A DNA stretch of 64,000 bases, from assembly GCF_017368815.1 (NCBI RefSeq), contig NZ_JAFNME010000015.1, positions 1-64,000 on the forward strand, in the 5' to 3' direction. The stretch comes from Comamonas denitrificans (GTDB lineage Bacteria > Pseudomonadota > Gammaproteobacteria > Burkholderiales > Burkholderiaceae_C). Made by a program: the position numbers and the translations under genes. The notes beneath the pieces were generated by a model. The model saw only the letters and a list, made by a program, of their open reading frames with translations, searched no databases and was not told the origin of the DNA. This document shows, piece by piece, positions 9,814 through 19,033 of this stretch. Position 1 is the stretch's first letter. Each line of letters starts with the position of its first letter.

Positions 9814-10877
9814 GCCGCCCGGCCTGGGTCGAGATCGACCTTGCCGCCCTGCAAGCGAACTACGCCGCCGCCAAAAAAGCCCATGGCGGGCGGGTGTTTG
9901 CCGTGCTCAAAGCCAACGCCTACGGCCACGGTGCCCTGGCCTGTGCCCAGGCGCTGGCCACAGCCAGCCCCCCTGCCGATGCCTTTGCCGTGGCCTTTGT
10001 CGAAGAAGCCCTGCCGCTGCGCGCCGCCGGCATCACCCAGCCCATCCTGGTGCTGGAAGGGGCTTTTGCGGCCGACGATGTCCAGCTGGCCGCCCAGCAC
10101 CAGCTGTGGCTGGTGGCCCACCAAGCGCAGCAACTGCAGCTGATCGAGCAGCATGCCGGGGCCCCGCTGCACATTTGGCTCAAAGTGGATAGCGGTATGC
10201 ACCGCGTAGGCTTTGCACCGCACGACATTGCCGCCGCCCATGCCCGTTTGGCGGCGCTGCCCCAGGTGGAAAAGGTGAGCTTTCTCACCCACCTGGCCCG
10301 GGCCGATGAGCTGGACACCCCCGCGCCCACCGAGGCGCAATTGCACGCTTTTCACACCGCCACCGCCAATCTGGCCGGCTGGCGCAGCATCAGCAACTCG
10401 GCCGCCATCCTGGCCTGGCCCCAAGCGCACCAGGACTGGGGGCGCGCAGGCATCATGCTGTACGGTGCCGCGCCGTGCGCCAGCAGCACCGCGCTGCAAC
10501 CGGTCATGGCGCTGAAAAGCCGCATTTTTGCCCAGCGCTGGCTGGAAGTGGGCGACAGCCTGGGCTATGGCGCTGCCTTCACCGCCACCCAGCGCACCCG
10601 CGTGGGCCTGGTGGCCATGGGCTACGCCGACGGCTACCCGCGCACCACGCCCAATGGCACGCCCGTGGCCATTGACGGCCACCTCAGCCGCACCATTGGC
10701 CGCGTCTCCATGGACATGATGACGGTGGACTTGACCGATCTACCGGGCGTTGGCCTGGGCGCAGAAGTGCAGCTGTGGGGCCCACAGGTGGACATCAACA
10801 CCATCGCGGCTGCGAACAACACCATCGCCTACGAGCTGATGTGCCACATCCAGCGCGTCCCCAGGGTGTACCGGTAA
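9810..10877 (+). CDS. dadX: Alanine racemase, catabolic (DadX/Alr)
   Basis: PLP-dependent fold-type III racemase that interconverts L- and D-alanine; 355 residues. The PLP lysine is in [13 protein letters not shown] (K about 34). The catalytic tyrosine region is visible as [27 protein letters not shown], with [11 protein letters not shown] near the C-terminus. The 4-base overlap with dadA indicates one operon and supports a catabolic role. If no second alr exists in the genome it would also supply D-alanine for peptidoglycan, so the symbol could equally be alr. Confidence 0.94.
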   Translation: MSRPAWVEIDLAALQANYAAAKKAHGGRVFAVLKANAYGHGALACAQALATASPPADAFAVAFVEEALPLRAAGITQPILVLEGAFAADDVQLAAQHQLWLVAHQAQQLQLIEQHAGAPLHIWLKVDSGMHRVGFAPHDIAAAHARLAALPQVEKVSFLTHLARADELDTPAPTEAQLHAFHTATANLAGWRSISNSAAILAWPQAHQDWGRAGIMLYGAAPCASSTALQPVMALKSRIFAQRWLEVGDSLGYGAAFTATQRTRVGLVAMGYADGYPRTTPNGTPVAIDGHLSRTIGRVSMDMMTVDLTDLPGVGLGAEVQLWGPQVDINTIAAANNTIAYELMCHIQRVPRVYR

Positions 10878-10894
10878 GCCCTCTGCCCCCATAA

Positions 10895-10931
10895 AAAAGC
10901 CCTGCCGTTGTTGATGGCAGGGCTTTTCATT
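10895..10931 (+). terminator. Rho-independent terminator after dadX
   Basis: A perfect 12-bp stem, AAAAGCCCTGCC (10895-10906) with GGCAGGGCTTTT (10916-10927), closes a 9-base loop. The flanking A and T tracts make it usable in both directions, serving dadX and the convergent nadM. Confidence 0.85.
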
Positions 10932-11006
10932 GAGACCGAAACTGGCTTTTTGCAACTTTCGGCAACTTTTAGTGGCTTTTTGCGGGTTTTAAAAACTTTT
11001 CGCCGC

Positions 11007-12071
11007 TTACGGCAGCACCGGCAGCGGCCCACCGCCAAACTGTGCAAAACAGGTACGCAGAATGTGAAAGTGGTCTTCAAAGAACTGCGGCTCCAGCTGC
11101 CACAGCTCTTGAAGCGGCACCCAATCGGCCGCCGCTGCATCGTCGCCGCCATTGACTTCGGGCAGGGTGTCGCCCGGCAGGTGCAGCACGTAAACGTGGG
11201 TAATGGTGCGCCCGCGCAGGCTGCGCTCGGGGTGGTCAAAAACGCGCACGCCTTGCAAGGCCGCTTGCCAGTCCTCGGCGCTCAGGGCCAGGCCGGTTTC
11301 TTCCTGCAGCTCGCGCTGGGCCGAGGCCTGCAGGGTATCGCTCTGCTCTAAAAAACCACCGGGCAGGGCCAGCAAGCCTTTGCCAGGGCTGTGACCGCGC
11401 TGCACCAGCAGCACATGCTTGGCGCACACCACCAGGGTATCCACGGTGACAAACACCGGCGCAAACGGGGCCCCCGCCCAGGCTGCGCGGTAGGCGGCCA
11501 GGGCCTGGGCTTCTTCGCGCACCGCAGCGTAGGCGGGGGTCTCGCGCCAGGTGGTCAGCGCTTGCAACACCGGCTCGGGCAGGGCGGCGGCCAAGGCGGC
11601 CTGCACCTGCTCGGCCGGCTGTTCGTCCAAATTCCACAGCAGCTCACGCAGCGGCGTGGCATCCACCGCGCCCTGGCGGGGCAGTTCAATGGCTTTCCAC
11701 TTCGGGAAGTGGCGCAAATACGCACTGCTGGCATCTTTTTCGTGGCTGATCAGGCCCATGCTGACCCCCATGGGCGGCACCAAGGCTTCCACCCAGCGCT
11801 GCACTTCGGCCACCCACTGGGGCAGATCGTAGTAATCGCGGATGGGCACAAACTGCACCCGGCCCTTCATGCGGGTGGGCAGGCAGTCGTCGATCATCTT
11901 GCGCCGCTCTTCCCACACCCACGGGTTCTTGGGGCTGCGGGCCTGGTGGGCGCTGCCCAGCACCACAATGACCTGCTGGGCCACTTGCAGCGCCTGCTCC
12001 AGCAAGGCCAGGTGCCCATTGTGAAACGGTTGAAAGCGGCCAATTAGCACCGCAGTGTGCACTTGATACAT
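11007..12071 (-). CDS. Bifunctional NMN adenylyltransferase / Nudix hydrolase
   Basis: Two-domain cytosolic enzyme of 354 residues. The N-terminal nucleotidyltransferase domain has GRFQPFHNGHL (the HxGH motif, about residues 12-22), as in NadM-type NMN adenylyltransferases that make NAD+ from NMN and ATP. The C-terminal Nudix domain has the box GGFLEQSDTLQASAQRELQEE plus TGL, complete for GX5EX7REUXEEXGU, probably an ADP-ribose pyrophosphatase. I chose ATG at 12071 (MYQVHTAVLIGRFQ) over a TTG two codons upstream. It stands alone, between the dadX terminator and a palindromic repeat. Confidence 0.9.
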   Translation of the reverse strand: MYQVHTAVLIGRFQPFHNGHLALLEQALQVAQQVIVVLGSAHQARSPKNPWVWEERRKMIDDCLPTRMKGRVQFVPIRDYYDLPQWVAEVQRWVEALVPPMGVSMGLISHEKDASSAYLRHFPKWKAIELPRQGAVDATPLRELLWNLDEQPAEQVQAALAAALPEPVLQALTTWRETPAYAAVREEAQALAAYRAAWAGAPFAPVFVTVDTLVVCAKHVLLVQRGHSPGKGLLALPGGFLEQSDTLQASAQRELQEETGLALSAEDWQAALQGVRVFDHPERSLRGRTITHVYVLHLPGDTLPEVNGGDDAAAADWVPLQELWQLEPQFFEDHFHILRTCFAQFGGGPLPVLP

Positions 12072-12094
12072 CGTCAAACCCTGAAAATAAGAAT

Positions 12095-12170
12095 AGCTTT
12101 CTCCGCTGGTTAAATAACAATTTCACCGTTTTTTAACCATGAAATCCTTTATTAACAAGCGGAAAAAGCT
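12095..12170. repeat. 76-nt palindromic repeat, intergenic copy between nadM-Nudix and metK
   Basis: Left arm AGCTTTCTCCGCT (12095-12107), a 50-nt AT-rich spacer, and right arm AGCGGAAAAAGCT (12158-12170) pair at 12 of 13 positions. Length and layout (13-50-13) are identical to the copies at 15285, 29981, 33272 and 41896, and the spacer is visibly related to that at 41896 (shared TAAATAA, TGAAAT and CTTT blocks). An inner stem GGTTAAA/TTTAACC (12108-12114 and 12132-12138) is also present. Confidence 0.85.
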
Positions 12171-12184
12171 ATGAATGAAGAGGT

Positions 12185-12210
12185 TTTACAACCCCGCCGC
12201 TGCACGCAGC
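12185..12210. repeat. Partial duplication of the metK 3' end
   Basis: These 26 bases match 12251-12276, the last codons and stop of metK, at 24 of 26 positions, with an offset of exactly 66 bases. The shared 15-mer is GCCGCTGCACGCAGC. It lies between metK and the palindromic repeat at 12095-12170 and looks like a small tandem duplication of the gene end. Confidence 0.6.
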
Positions 12211-12251
12211 ACTGGAGCCTTGTGGTCTGCGTTCACATTGCTGCGCACTAT

Positions 12252-13433
<1,182 letters not shown>

Positions 13434-13558
13434 TGAATAAACTCCTATGCTTGGGCAATCGCGTTGCCGAGGCTGGAAAGCTTGGCGAACGCTTTAGCAG
13501 TTTTATTTAACGTCGCTCTGCAAGTTGCTCTATTAACTCAGCGACGGCGGCCATTCTA

Positions 13559-14413
13559 ATGCACACCCTGTTTCGCTTTTTTTCTGTATTGCCTTTGGGG
13601 CTGGCGCACGGCATCGGTGCGCTACTGGGCTGGTTGGCCTGGTTGCTCTCGCCCACCTACCGGCGCCGCTTTGCCGCCAACAGCGCCCAGGCGGGCTATG
13701 CCTTTGACGAGGTCAGCCCCGCCATTGGCCATGCCGGGCGCATGGTCACCGAGCTGCCGCGCCTGTGGCTCAAAGACACCCCGGTCAATCACACCCATGG
13801 TGCCGAGGTGGTCGAGGCCGCCTGGGCCCGTGGCAAAGGCATCGTGTTTTTAACCCCGCACCTGGGCTGCTTTGAGCTGTCGGTGCAAGGCGCGGCCGCG
13901 CGCTGGTCGGCGCAGCATGGGCCAATCACCATCCTTTACCGCCCGGCCAAGCAGCCCTGGCTGGCGCAGATGATGCTCAGCGCCCGCAACCGCAGCGGCA
14001 TCGAGGCCGTGCCCACCACCCTCTCGGGCGTGCGCCAAATGATCAAGGCCCTGCGCAAAGGCCAGGCCGTGGGCCTGCTGCCCGACCAGGTGCCGCCCGA
14101 CGGCCAAGGCCAGTGGGTGCCCTTCTTTGGCCAACCGGCCTACACCATGACCCTGGCCGCCCGCCTGGCCCTGCAAACCGGCGCCACGGTGGTGCTGGCG
14201 CGCTGCGAGCGCCTGTCCTGGGGCCGGGGCTTTGACCTGTATTTTGAAGACCTGCCCAGCCCCCTGCCCGCCGAGATGGACGCGGCCGTACTGCACCTGA
14301 ACCAAGCCATGGAACACCTCATCCGCCAATGCCCGCAGCAATACCTGTGGGGCTATGGCCGCTACAAACAACCACGCCAAGCGGCCCCCGCCACACCGGG
14401 AGAGGGCGCATGA
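13559..14413 (+). CDS. LpxL/HtrB-family acyltransferase 1
   Basis: Inner-membrane acyltransferase of the lipid A late-acyltransferase (LpxL/HtrB, LABLAT) family, 284 residues, which transfers a secondary acyl chain from acyl-ACP to a lipid A precursor. An N-terminal membrane segment (FFSVLPLGLAHGIGALLGWLAWLL) is followed by the H-x4-D/E catalytic motif as TPHLGCFELSVQ (about residues 100-111). The segment GLLPDQVPPDGQGQWVPFFG is also typical. The next gene is a paralogue that overlaps it by 4 bases, so together they may add two secondary chains. Which acts first cannot be told from the sequence. Confidence 0.88.
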   Translation: MHTLFRFFSVLPLGLAHGIGALLGWLAWLLSPTYRRRFAANSAQAGYAFDEVSPAIGHAGRMVTELPRLWLKDTPVNHTHGAEVVEAAWARGKGIVFLTPHLGCFELSVQGAAARWSAQHGPITILYRPAKQPWLAQMMLSARNRSGIEAVPTTLSGVRQMIKALRKGQAVGLLPDQVPPDGQGQWVPFFGQPAYTMTLAARLALQTGATVVLARCERLSWGRGFDLYFEDLPSPLPAEMDAAVLHLNQAMEHLIRQCPQQYLWGYGRYKQPRQAAPATPGEGA

Positions 14414-15285
14414 ACACCAGCCGCCTGGGCCTGGCCCTGATGCACCTGTTGGCCAAACTGCCGCTGCCCGTGCTGCGCGGCATCGGCTGGGGGGTTGGCC
14501 GCCTGCTGTTTATTCTGGCCGCCCCCCGGCGCAAGATTGCGCTGCGCAATCTGGAGCTGTGCTTTCCCGAGGTGCCCGCTGCCCAGCGCCGCGCCTGGGC
14601 CAAAGAAACATTTGTGGTGTTTTGCCAAACCTTTATCGACCGCAGCTGGCTGTGGCTTGGCAGCGAAGCCCTGGTGCGCAGCCGCGTGCAACTGACCGGT
14701 GCCCTGCACGAGCTGGAGGGCGACACCGCCACCATCGTCTTTGCGCCGCACTTTTACAGCATGGACGCAGGCGGCCTGGCGCTGCCGCTGAACACGCCGC
14801 GCGAGTTCACCTCCATCTTCGCCACCAACCCCGATCCCGTGCTCGATGCCTGGTTCATGGCCGGTCGCCAGCGCTTTGGCAAGGTGCGCATGCTCAACCG
14901 CGCCGATGGTGTCAAACCCATCATCCAATGCCTGCGCAAAGGCGGCTTGCTGTACCTGCTGCCGGACATGGACTACGGCCCCAGCGATTCGGTTTTTGTG
15001 CCCTTTTTTGCCGTGCCCGATGCGGCCACCATCCCCTCGCTGTCGCGCTTTGCCCGCCTGGGCAAAGCCAAGGTCGTCGCCCTGTACAGCCGCATGACCC
15101 CCCAGGGCTATGTGGCCGAACTGACCCCCGCATGGGACAACTTCCCCACCGACGACCATGTGGCCGACACCGCCCGCATGAACCGCGAGCTGCAAGCCGC
15201 CATTCGCACCATGCCCGCGCAGTACTACTGGGTACACAAGCGCTTTAAAACCCGCCCTGCGGGGCAGGATTCTTTGTACAAGTGA
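14410..15285 (+). CDS. LpxL/HtrB-family acyltransferase 2
   Basis: Second tandem late acyltransferase, 291 residues. The start at 14410 (MNTSRLGLALMHLLAKLPLP) overlaps the stop of the first acyltransferase in ATGA; the frame is open further upstream but that stretch lies within the preceding gene. The H-x4-D motif is HFYSMD within FAPHFYSMDAGGLAL, and LLPDMDYGPSDSVFVPFF aligns with the GLLPDQ region of its neighbour. The C-terminus has the common YYWVHKRFKTRP ending. The TGA stop (15283-15285) touches the first base of a 76-nt palindromic repeat. Function: addition of a secondary acyl chain to lipid A; chain and position unknown. Confidence 0.88.
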   Translation: MNTSRLGLALMHLLAKLPLPVLRGIGWGVGRLLFILAAPRRKIALRNLELCFPEVPAAQRRAWAKETFVVFCQTFIDRSWLWLGSEALVRSRVQLTGALHELEGDTATIVFAPHFYSMDAGGLALPLNTPREFTSIFATNPDPVLDAWFMAGRQRFGKVRMLNRADGVKPIIQCLRKGGLLYLLPDMDYGPSDSVFVPFFAVPDAATIPSLSRFARLGKAKVVALYSRMTPQGYVAELTPAWDNFPTDDHVADTARMNRELQAAIRTMPAQYYWVHKRFKTRPAGQDSLYK

Positions 15286-15360
15286 GCTGTTAGCGCTTTG
15301 ATTTATTGGTTTTTAGATTAAAAACAGCTTAAAAATCACTATCTATCAGCGCAAACAGCT
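15285..15360. repeat. 76-nt palindromic repeat between the convergent acyltransferase and engB genes
   Basis: Left arm AGCTGTTAGCGCT (15285-15297), 50-nt spacer, right arm AGCGCAAACAGCT (15348-15360), pairing at 12 of 13 positions. The element exactly fills the intergenic space: its left edge coincides with the last base of the TGA of the acyltransferase and its right edge overlaps the engB stop (complement of 15359-15361). Its spacer shares TTTATTG, TTTT and AGATT blocks with the in-gene copy at 29981. It may double as a bidirectional transcript end. Confidence 0.85.
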
Positions 15361-16114
15361 ATTCATTCTGATCTAACGGGGCTTCATCCAGCGCCGGCGG
15401 CTCTTGCTCATCGTCCGCCGCCTGCGCGTCCACGGCAGCGCCACCTTGCGGGTGGCACCACTGCCACAGCAGTTGCGCCACCTCGTCCACACCCTGCTTT
15501 TTCAGCGCCGAAAACAGGCGCACCTCACCACCGCCGGCATTGAGCCGCATGATGGACAGTGCCTTGGCCTGCTCAGCGCGCGTGAGCTTGTCGGCCTTGG
15601 TCAGCAGCACCAAAAACTTCAGCCCCTGCTCCACCCGGGGGCGCAGGGCATCGAGCAGCGCCTCGTCCAACTCGGTCAGGCCCAGGCGCGGATCGCACAG
15701 CAGCACCACCGCCGTCAGGCTCTCGCGCTCCATCAGGTAGTTCAGCATCACGCGCTGCCAGCGCTCTTTATCGCTGCGCGAAACGGCCGCGTAGCCATAG
15801 CCGGGCAGGTCGGCCAGCACCGCATCGGTCACCCCCTGCTTGCCCAAAGAAAACAGGTTGATGTGCTGTGTGCGCCCCGGTTTCTTCGAGGCAAAAGCCA
15901 GCTGTTTTTGCTGCGTCAGCGTATTGATCGAGGTCGATTTGCCCGCATTGGAGCGACCCACAAAGGCGATTTCTGGCACAGTGACTGGGGGCAATTGTTG
16001 TAATTGCGCAGCAGTGGTTAAAAACCGTGCTGTGTGCATCCAACCCATGGCTGTCTTGGGGGTTACCGGGTCAAATTCTTGACCAGCGGCAAAGGTGGGG
16101 GTGTTTGTTGTCAT
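15359..16114 (-). CDS. engB: Ribosome biogenesis GTPase YsxC/EngB
   Basis: GTPase needed for 50S ribosomal subunit maturation, 251 residues. Motifs: G1 GRSNAGKST, G2/switch PGRTQHINLF, G3 DLPGYGYA and G4 LLTKADKL. The C-terminus carries an acidic, low-complexity extension (AQAADDEQEPPALDEAPLDQNE) after the core domain, making it longer than the roughly 200-residue family core. The stop codon lies in the edge of the 76-nt palindrome. It is divergent from the cytochrome c4 gene across 73 bases. Confidence 0.95.
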   Translation of the reverse strand: MTTNTPTFAAGQEFDPVTPKTAMGWMHTARFLTTAAQLQQLPPVTVPEIAFVGRSNAGKSTSINTLTQQKQLAFASKKPGRTQHINLFSLGKQGVTDAVLADLPGYGYAAVSRSDKERWQRVMLNYLMERESLTAVVLLCDPRLGLTELDEALLDALRPRVEQGLKFLVLLTKADKLTRAEQAKALSIMRLNAGGGEVRLFSALKKQGVDEVAQLLWQWCHPQGGAAVDAQAADDEQEPPALDEAPLDQNE

Positions 16115-16187
16115 AGGGTATTAGGAATATCCAGGAGCCTCATTGTAGAATCCGGCCGTTTTTGCTGACATAACCAGACTATTTACT

Positions 16188-16790
16188 ATGAAGCTGCTTG
16201 CCTCCCTGCTGACCGCTGCCGTTGTGGCAGCACCCGCTTTCTCCGCCGCCGCTGCAGACTTGGCCAAAGGCCAAGAAACCTACGGCGGCGTGTGCATCGC
16301 CTGCCACGGCGAAGCTGGTAAATCCGTGCTGCCGGAAAACCCGGTGCTGGCCCAGCAGCATCCCGAGTACCTGGTCAAGCAATTGAGCGAATACAAAAGC
16401 GGCAAACGCAACAACGCCATCATGCTGGGCATGGCCGCCATGCTCTCTGACGAGGACATGAAAAACGTCAGCGCCTACCTGGCCCAGCAAAAAGCCGATC
16501 CCGGCGCAGCCACCGACAAAGACTTGGTTGCCTTGGGCGAGAAAATCTACCGAGGCGGCATCCAGGATCGCAACATCGCCTCCTGCGCCGGCTGCCACAG
16601 CCCCAACGGGGCCGGCATTCCTGCGCAATATCCGCGCCTCTCGGGCCAACACGCCCAATACATCGTCACGCAGCTGAACCAATTCCGTGATGGCACCCGC
16701 GACAACAACCAGCAAATGACCGATGTCGCGGCCAAGCTCAACGACAAAGAAATCAAAGCCCTGGGCGAATACATCGCTGGCTTGAAATAA
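16188..16790 (+). CDS. Dihaem cytochrome c4
   Basis: Periplasmic dihaem c-type cytochrome of 200 residues that shuttles electrons to terminal oxidases. A Sec signal peptide (MKLLASLLTAAVVAAPAFSA, cleavage near AAA-DLAKG) is followed by two cytochrome c domains with haem motifs CIACH (C36, C39, H40) and CAGCH (C133, C136, H137) and Met ligands expected in the MLGM and QQMTDVA regions. The two-domain layout and length match cytochrome c4. The neighbouring resB and ccsA genes encode the machinery that attaches its haems. Confidence 0.92.
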   Translation: MKLLASLLTAAVVAAPAFSAAAADLAKGQETYGGVCIACHGEAGKSVLPENPVLAQQHPEYLVKQLSEYKSGKRNNAIMLGMAAMLSDEDMKNVSAYLAQQKADPGAATDKDLVALGEKIYRGGIQDRNIASCAGCHSPNGAGIPAQYPRLSGQHAQYIVTQLNQFRDGTRDNNQQMTDVAAKLNDKEIKALGEYIAGLK

Positions 16791-16846
16791 GCCATTGGCA
16801 AAGCCCCGCCCACCACGGGGAACTTCGTCAGCACAATAAACTCAAC

Positions 16847-16885
16847 ACGGGCGGCGCCTTAATTTTGCAAGGCCCCGCCCGTTTT
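16847..16885 (+). terminator. Rho-independent terminator after cytochrome c4
   Basis: ACGGGCGG (16847-16854) pairs with CCGCCCGT (16875-16882), and within it GCCTT (16856-16860) pairs with AAGGC (16869-16873), giving a long hairpin followed by TTT. It separates the cytochrome gene from resB-ccsA. Confidence 0.75.
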
Positions 16886-16900
16886 CCGTACTGCCTGTCC

Positions 16901-19033
16901 ATGCCTGACTCCCCCCTTCGCCAACGGTTGCGCAGCTTTTTTGAGCTGATATCGTCCATGCGCTTTGCCATCGCGCTGCTCACCGTGATTTGCATCGCCT
17001 CGGTGATTGGCACAGTGCTGCAGCAGCATCAACCGATCAACAACTACGTCAATCAATTCGGCCCTTTTTGGTCGCAACTGTTTTTGGCGCTGAAACTCAA
17101 CGCCGTTTACAGCGCTTGGTGGTTTTTGATCATTCTGGCTTTCTTGGTCATCAGCACCAGCTTGTGCTTGACACGGCACACGCCCAAATACTTGGCGGAC
17201 CTGCGCAACTTCAAGGAAGACATCCGCGAAAAAAGCCTGCAAGCCTTCAACCTCAAGGCGCAGGCTGATTTGCCAGAATCAAGCCAAGCGGCAGCCCAGC
17301 GCATTGGCCAAGGCTTGGTACAACTGGGCTGGCGCGTCAAAGTGCAAGAGCGCACCACGGCCAACGGCACTGGCTTCATGGTCGCCGCCAAAAAAGGTGC
17401 GGCCAACAAGCTGGGCTATATCGCCGCCCACACCGCCATTGTGCTGATTTGCCTGGGCGGCCTGCTCGATGGCGATTTAATCGTTCGTGCCCAAATGTGG
17501 CTGGGCGGCAAAACGCCTTTTAATGGCTCGGGCCGTATTTCTGAAGTCATCGACCAGCACCGCCTGTCGGTGACCAATCCCACCTTTCGGGGCAATCTGC
17601 CCGTGGCCGAAGGCACCCAGGCCGACACCGCCATCTTGAGCCAGTCCGACGGCGTGCTGCTGCAGCCCCTGCCCTTCTCGGTCGAGCTGAAAAAATTCAT
17701 CGTTGAGTATTACGACACCGGCATGCCCAAGTTGTTTGCCAGCGAAGTCATCCTGCACGATTACGAAACCGGTGAAGCCATCCCCAAGCGCATCGAGGTC
17801 AATCACCCCGCCAGCCACCGAGGGATCGAGATTTACCAATCCAGCTTTGACGACGGTGGCTCGAAGATCAAACTCAGCGCGGTGCCCTTCAGTGCCACCA
17901 CGAAGCCGTTTGAAATCCATGGCATCGTCGGCGAAAGCACCACGTTGGCCGATTTTGATGGCAGCCCGGTCACGCTGGAATTCACCCAGCTGCGCACCAT
18001 CAACGTAGAAAACTTCAGCAACCGCGAAGGCGCAGCCGTCGATGTCCGCAAGGTGGACCTGCGCAGCATGCTCGATAGCCGCACTGGGGCCGGTCACAAA
18101 ACCGGCACCGAGAAAAAGCTGCGCAATATCGGCCCCAGCATTGGCTACAAACTGCGCGACAGCGCCGGCCAGGCGCGCGAATACCAAAATTACATGCTGC
18201 CCACCGATATGGAAGAAGAAGGCAACTCTGTCTTTCTGTTGGGCGTGCGTGAGACCGAAGCCGAGCCATTTCGCTATCTGCGTGTACCCGCCGATCCCGA
18301 GGGCAAGATGGACACCTTCTTGCGCCTGCGCCTGGCCCTGCTGGACCCGGCCCAGCGTGAGGCCGCTGTGCGCAGCTATGCCAACAACGCGACCCCCACC
18401 GAACGCCCCGACCTGCGCGATGCCCTGGCCGAATCAGCCTTGCGCATTGCCATTTTGTACGCCGGCACCGGTAACCGCGAAAAACCCGACGGCGGCCTGC
18501 AGGCACTGGGTAAATACCTCGAAGACAGCGTCCCCGAGTCTGAGCGCGAACGCGCCAGCGAAGTGCTGCTGCGCATTTTGAACGGCATCCTGTTTGAGCT
18601 GACCCAGCAACTGCGCAGCCAGGCGCAACTTCCCCCGCTGCAAGTCACTCCGGAAACCCAGCGCTTTATGGCCCAAGCGGTGTTTGCCTTGAGCGATGCC
18701 CAGTACTACCCGGCCCCGGCCGCCTTTATGCTGGAGGACTTTGACCAAGTGCAAGCCAGCGTCTTCCAAGTGGCCCGCGCACCGGGAAAGAAGGTGGTGT
18801 ACTTGGGCTGCTTCTTCCTAATCGTTGGCATTTTTGGCATGCTCTACGTGCGCGATCGGCGCTTGTGGGTCTGGCTGGCCCCTCAAGCCGAGGCCGCCCA
18901 AAACACCCATGCCACCATGGCCATGTCGTGTAACCGTAAGCTTATCGATATTGACCGCGAATTTGCGCAATTGAACCACCAGCTGCTCGGGGCTGCGGCC
19001 CCGACAACGGCTCCTACGGCCTCAGAGGTTTGA
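16901..19033 (+). CDS. resB: Cytochrome c biogenesis protein ResB/CcsB (System II)
   Basis: Membrane component of System II cytochrome c maturation; with CcsA it exports haem and ligates it to CXXCH apocytochromes in the periplasm. It has 710 residues from ATG 16901 (MPDSPLRQRLRSFFELISSMRFAIALL). Membrane segments are seen at about 21-41, 75-95 and 178-196, followed by a large periplasmic domain and a last membrane segment near residue 640 (VVYLGCFFLIVGIFGMLYV). A TTG 36 bases upstream lies in the terminator and is rejected. Its stop abuts the ATG of ccsA with no gap, so the two are co-translated, matching their complex. Confidence 0.95.
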   Translation: MPDSPLRQRLRSFFELISSMRFAIALLTVICIASVIGTVLQQHQPINNYVNQFGPFWSQLFLALKLNAVYSAWWFLIILAFLVISTSLCLTRHTPKYLADLRNFKEDIREKSLQAFNLKAQADLPESSQAAAQRIGQGLVQLGWRVKVQERTTANGTGFMVAAKKGAANKLGYIAAHTAIVLICLGGLLDGDLIVRAQMWLGGKTPFNGSGRISEVIDQHRLSVTNPTFRGNLPVAEGTQADTAILSQSDGVLLQPLPFSVELKKFIVEYYDTGMPKLFASEVILHDYETGEAIPKRIEVNHPASHRGIEIYQSSFDDGGSKIKLSAVPFSATTKPFEIHGIVGESTTLADFDGSPVTLEFTQLRTINVENFSNREGAAVDVRKVDLRSMLDSRTGAGHKTGTEKKLRNIGPSIGYKLRDSAGQAREYQNYMLPTDMEEEGNSVFLLGVRETEAEPFRYLRVPADPEGKMDTFLRLRLALLDPAQREAAVRSYANNATPTERPDLRDALAESALRIAILYAGTGNREKPDGGLQALGKYLEDSVPESERERASEVLLRILNGILFELTQQLRSQAQLPPLQVTPETQRFMAQAVFALSDAQYYPAPAAFMLEDFDQVQASVFQVARAPGKKVVYLGCFFLIVGIFGMLYVRDRRLWVWLAPQAEAAQNTHATMAMSCNRKLIDIDREFAQLNHQLLGAAAPTTAPTASEV

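Noticed and set aside
13434-13558. Possible SAM riboswitch in the metK leader
   Set aside because: There is one imperfect inverted repeat (13512-13545, GTCGCT/AGCGAC) but none of the conserved cores of the SAM-I, SAM-II or SAM/SAH classes could be recognised.
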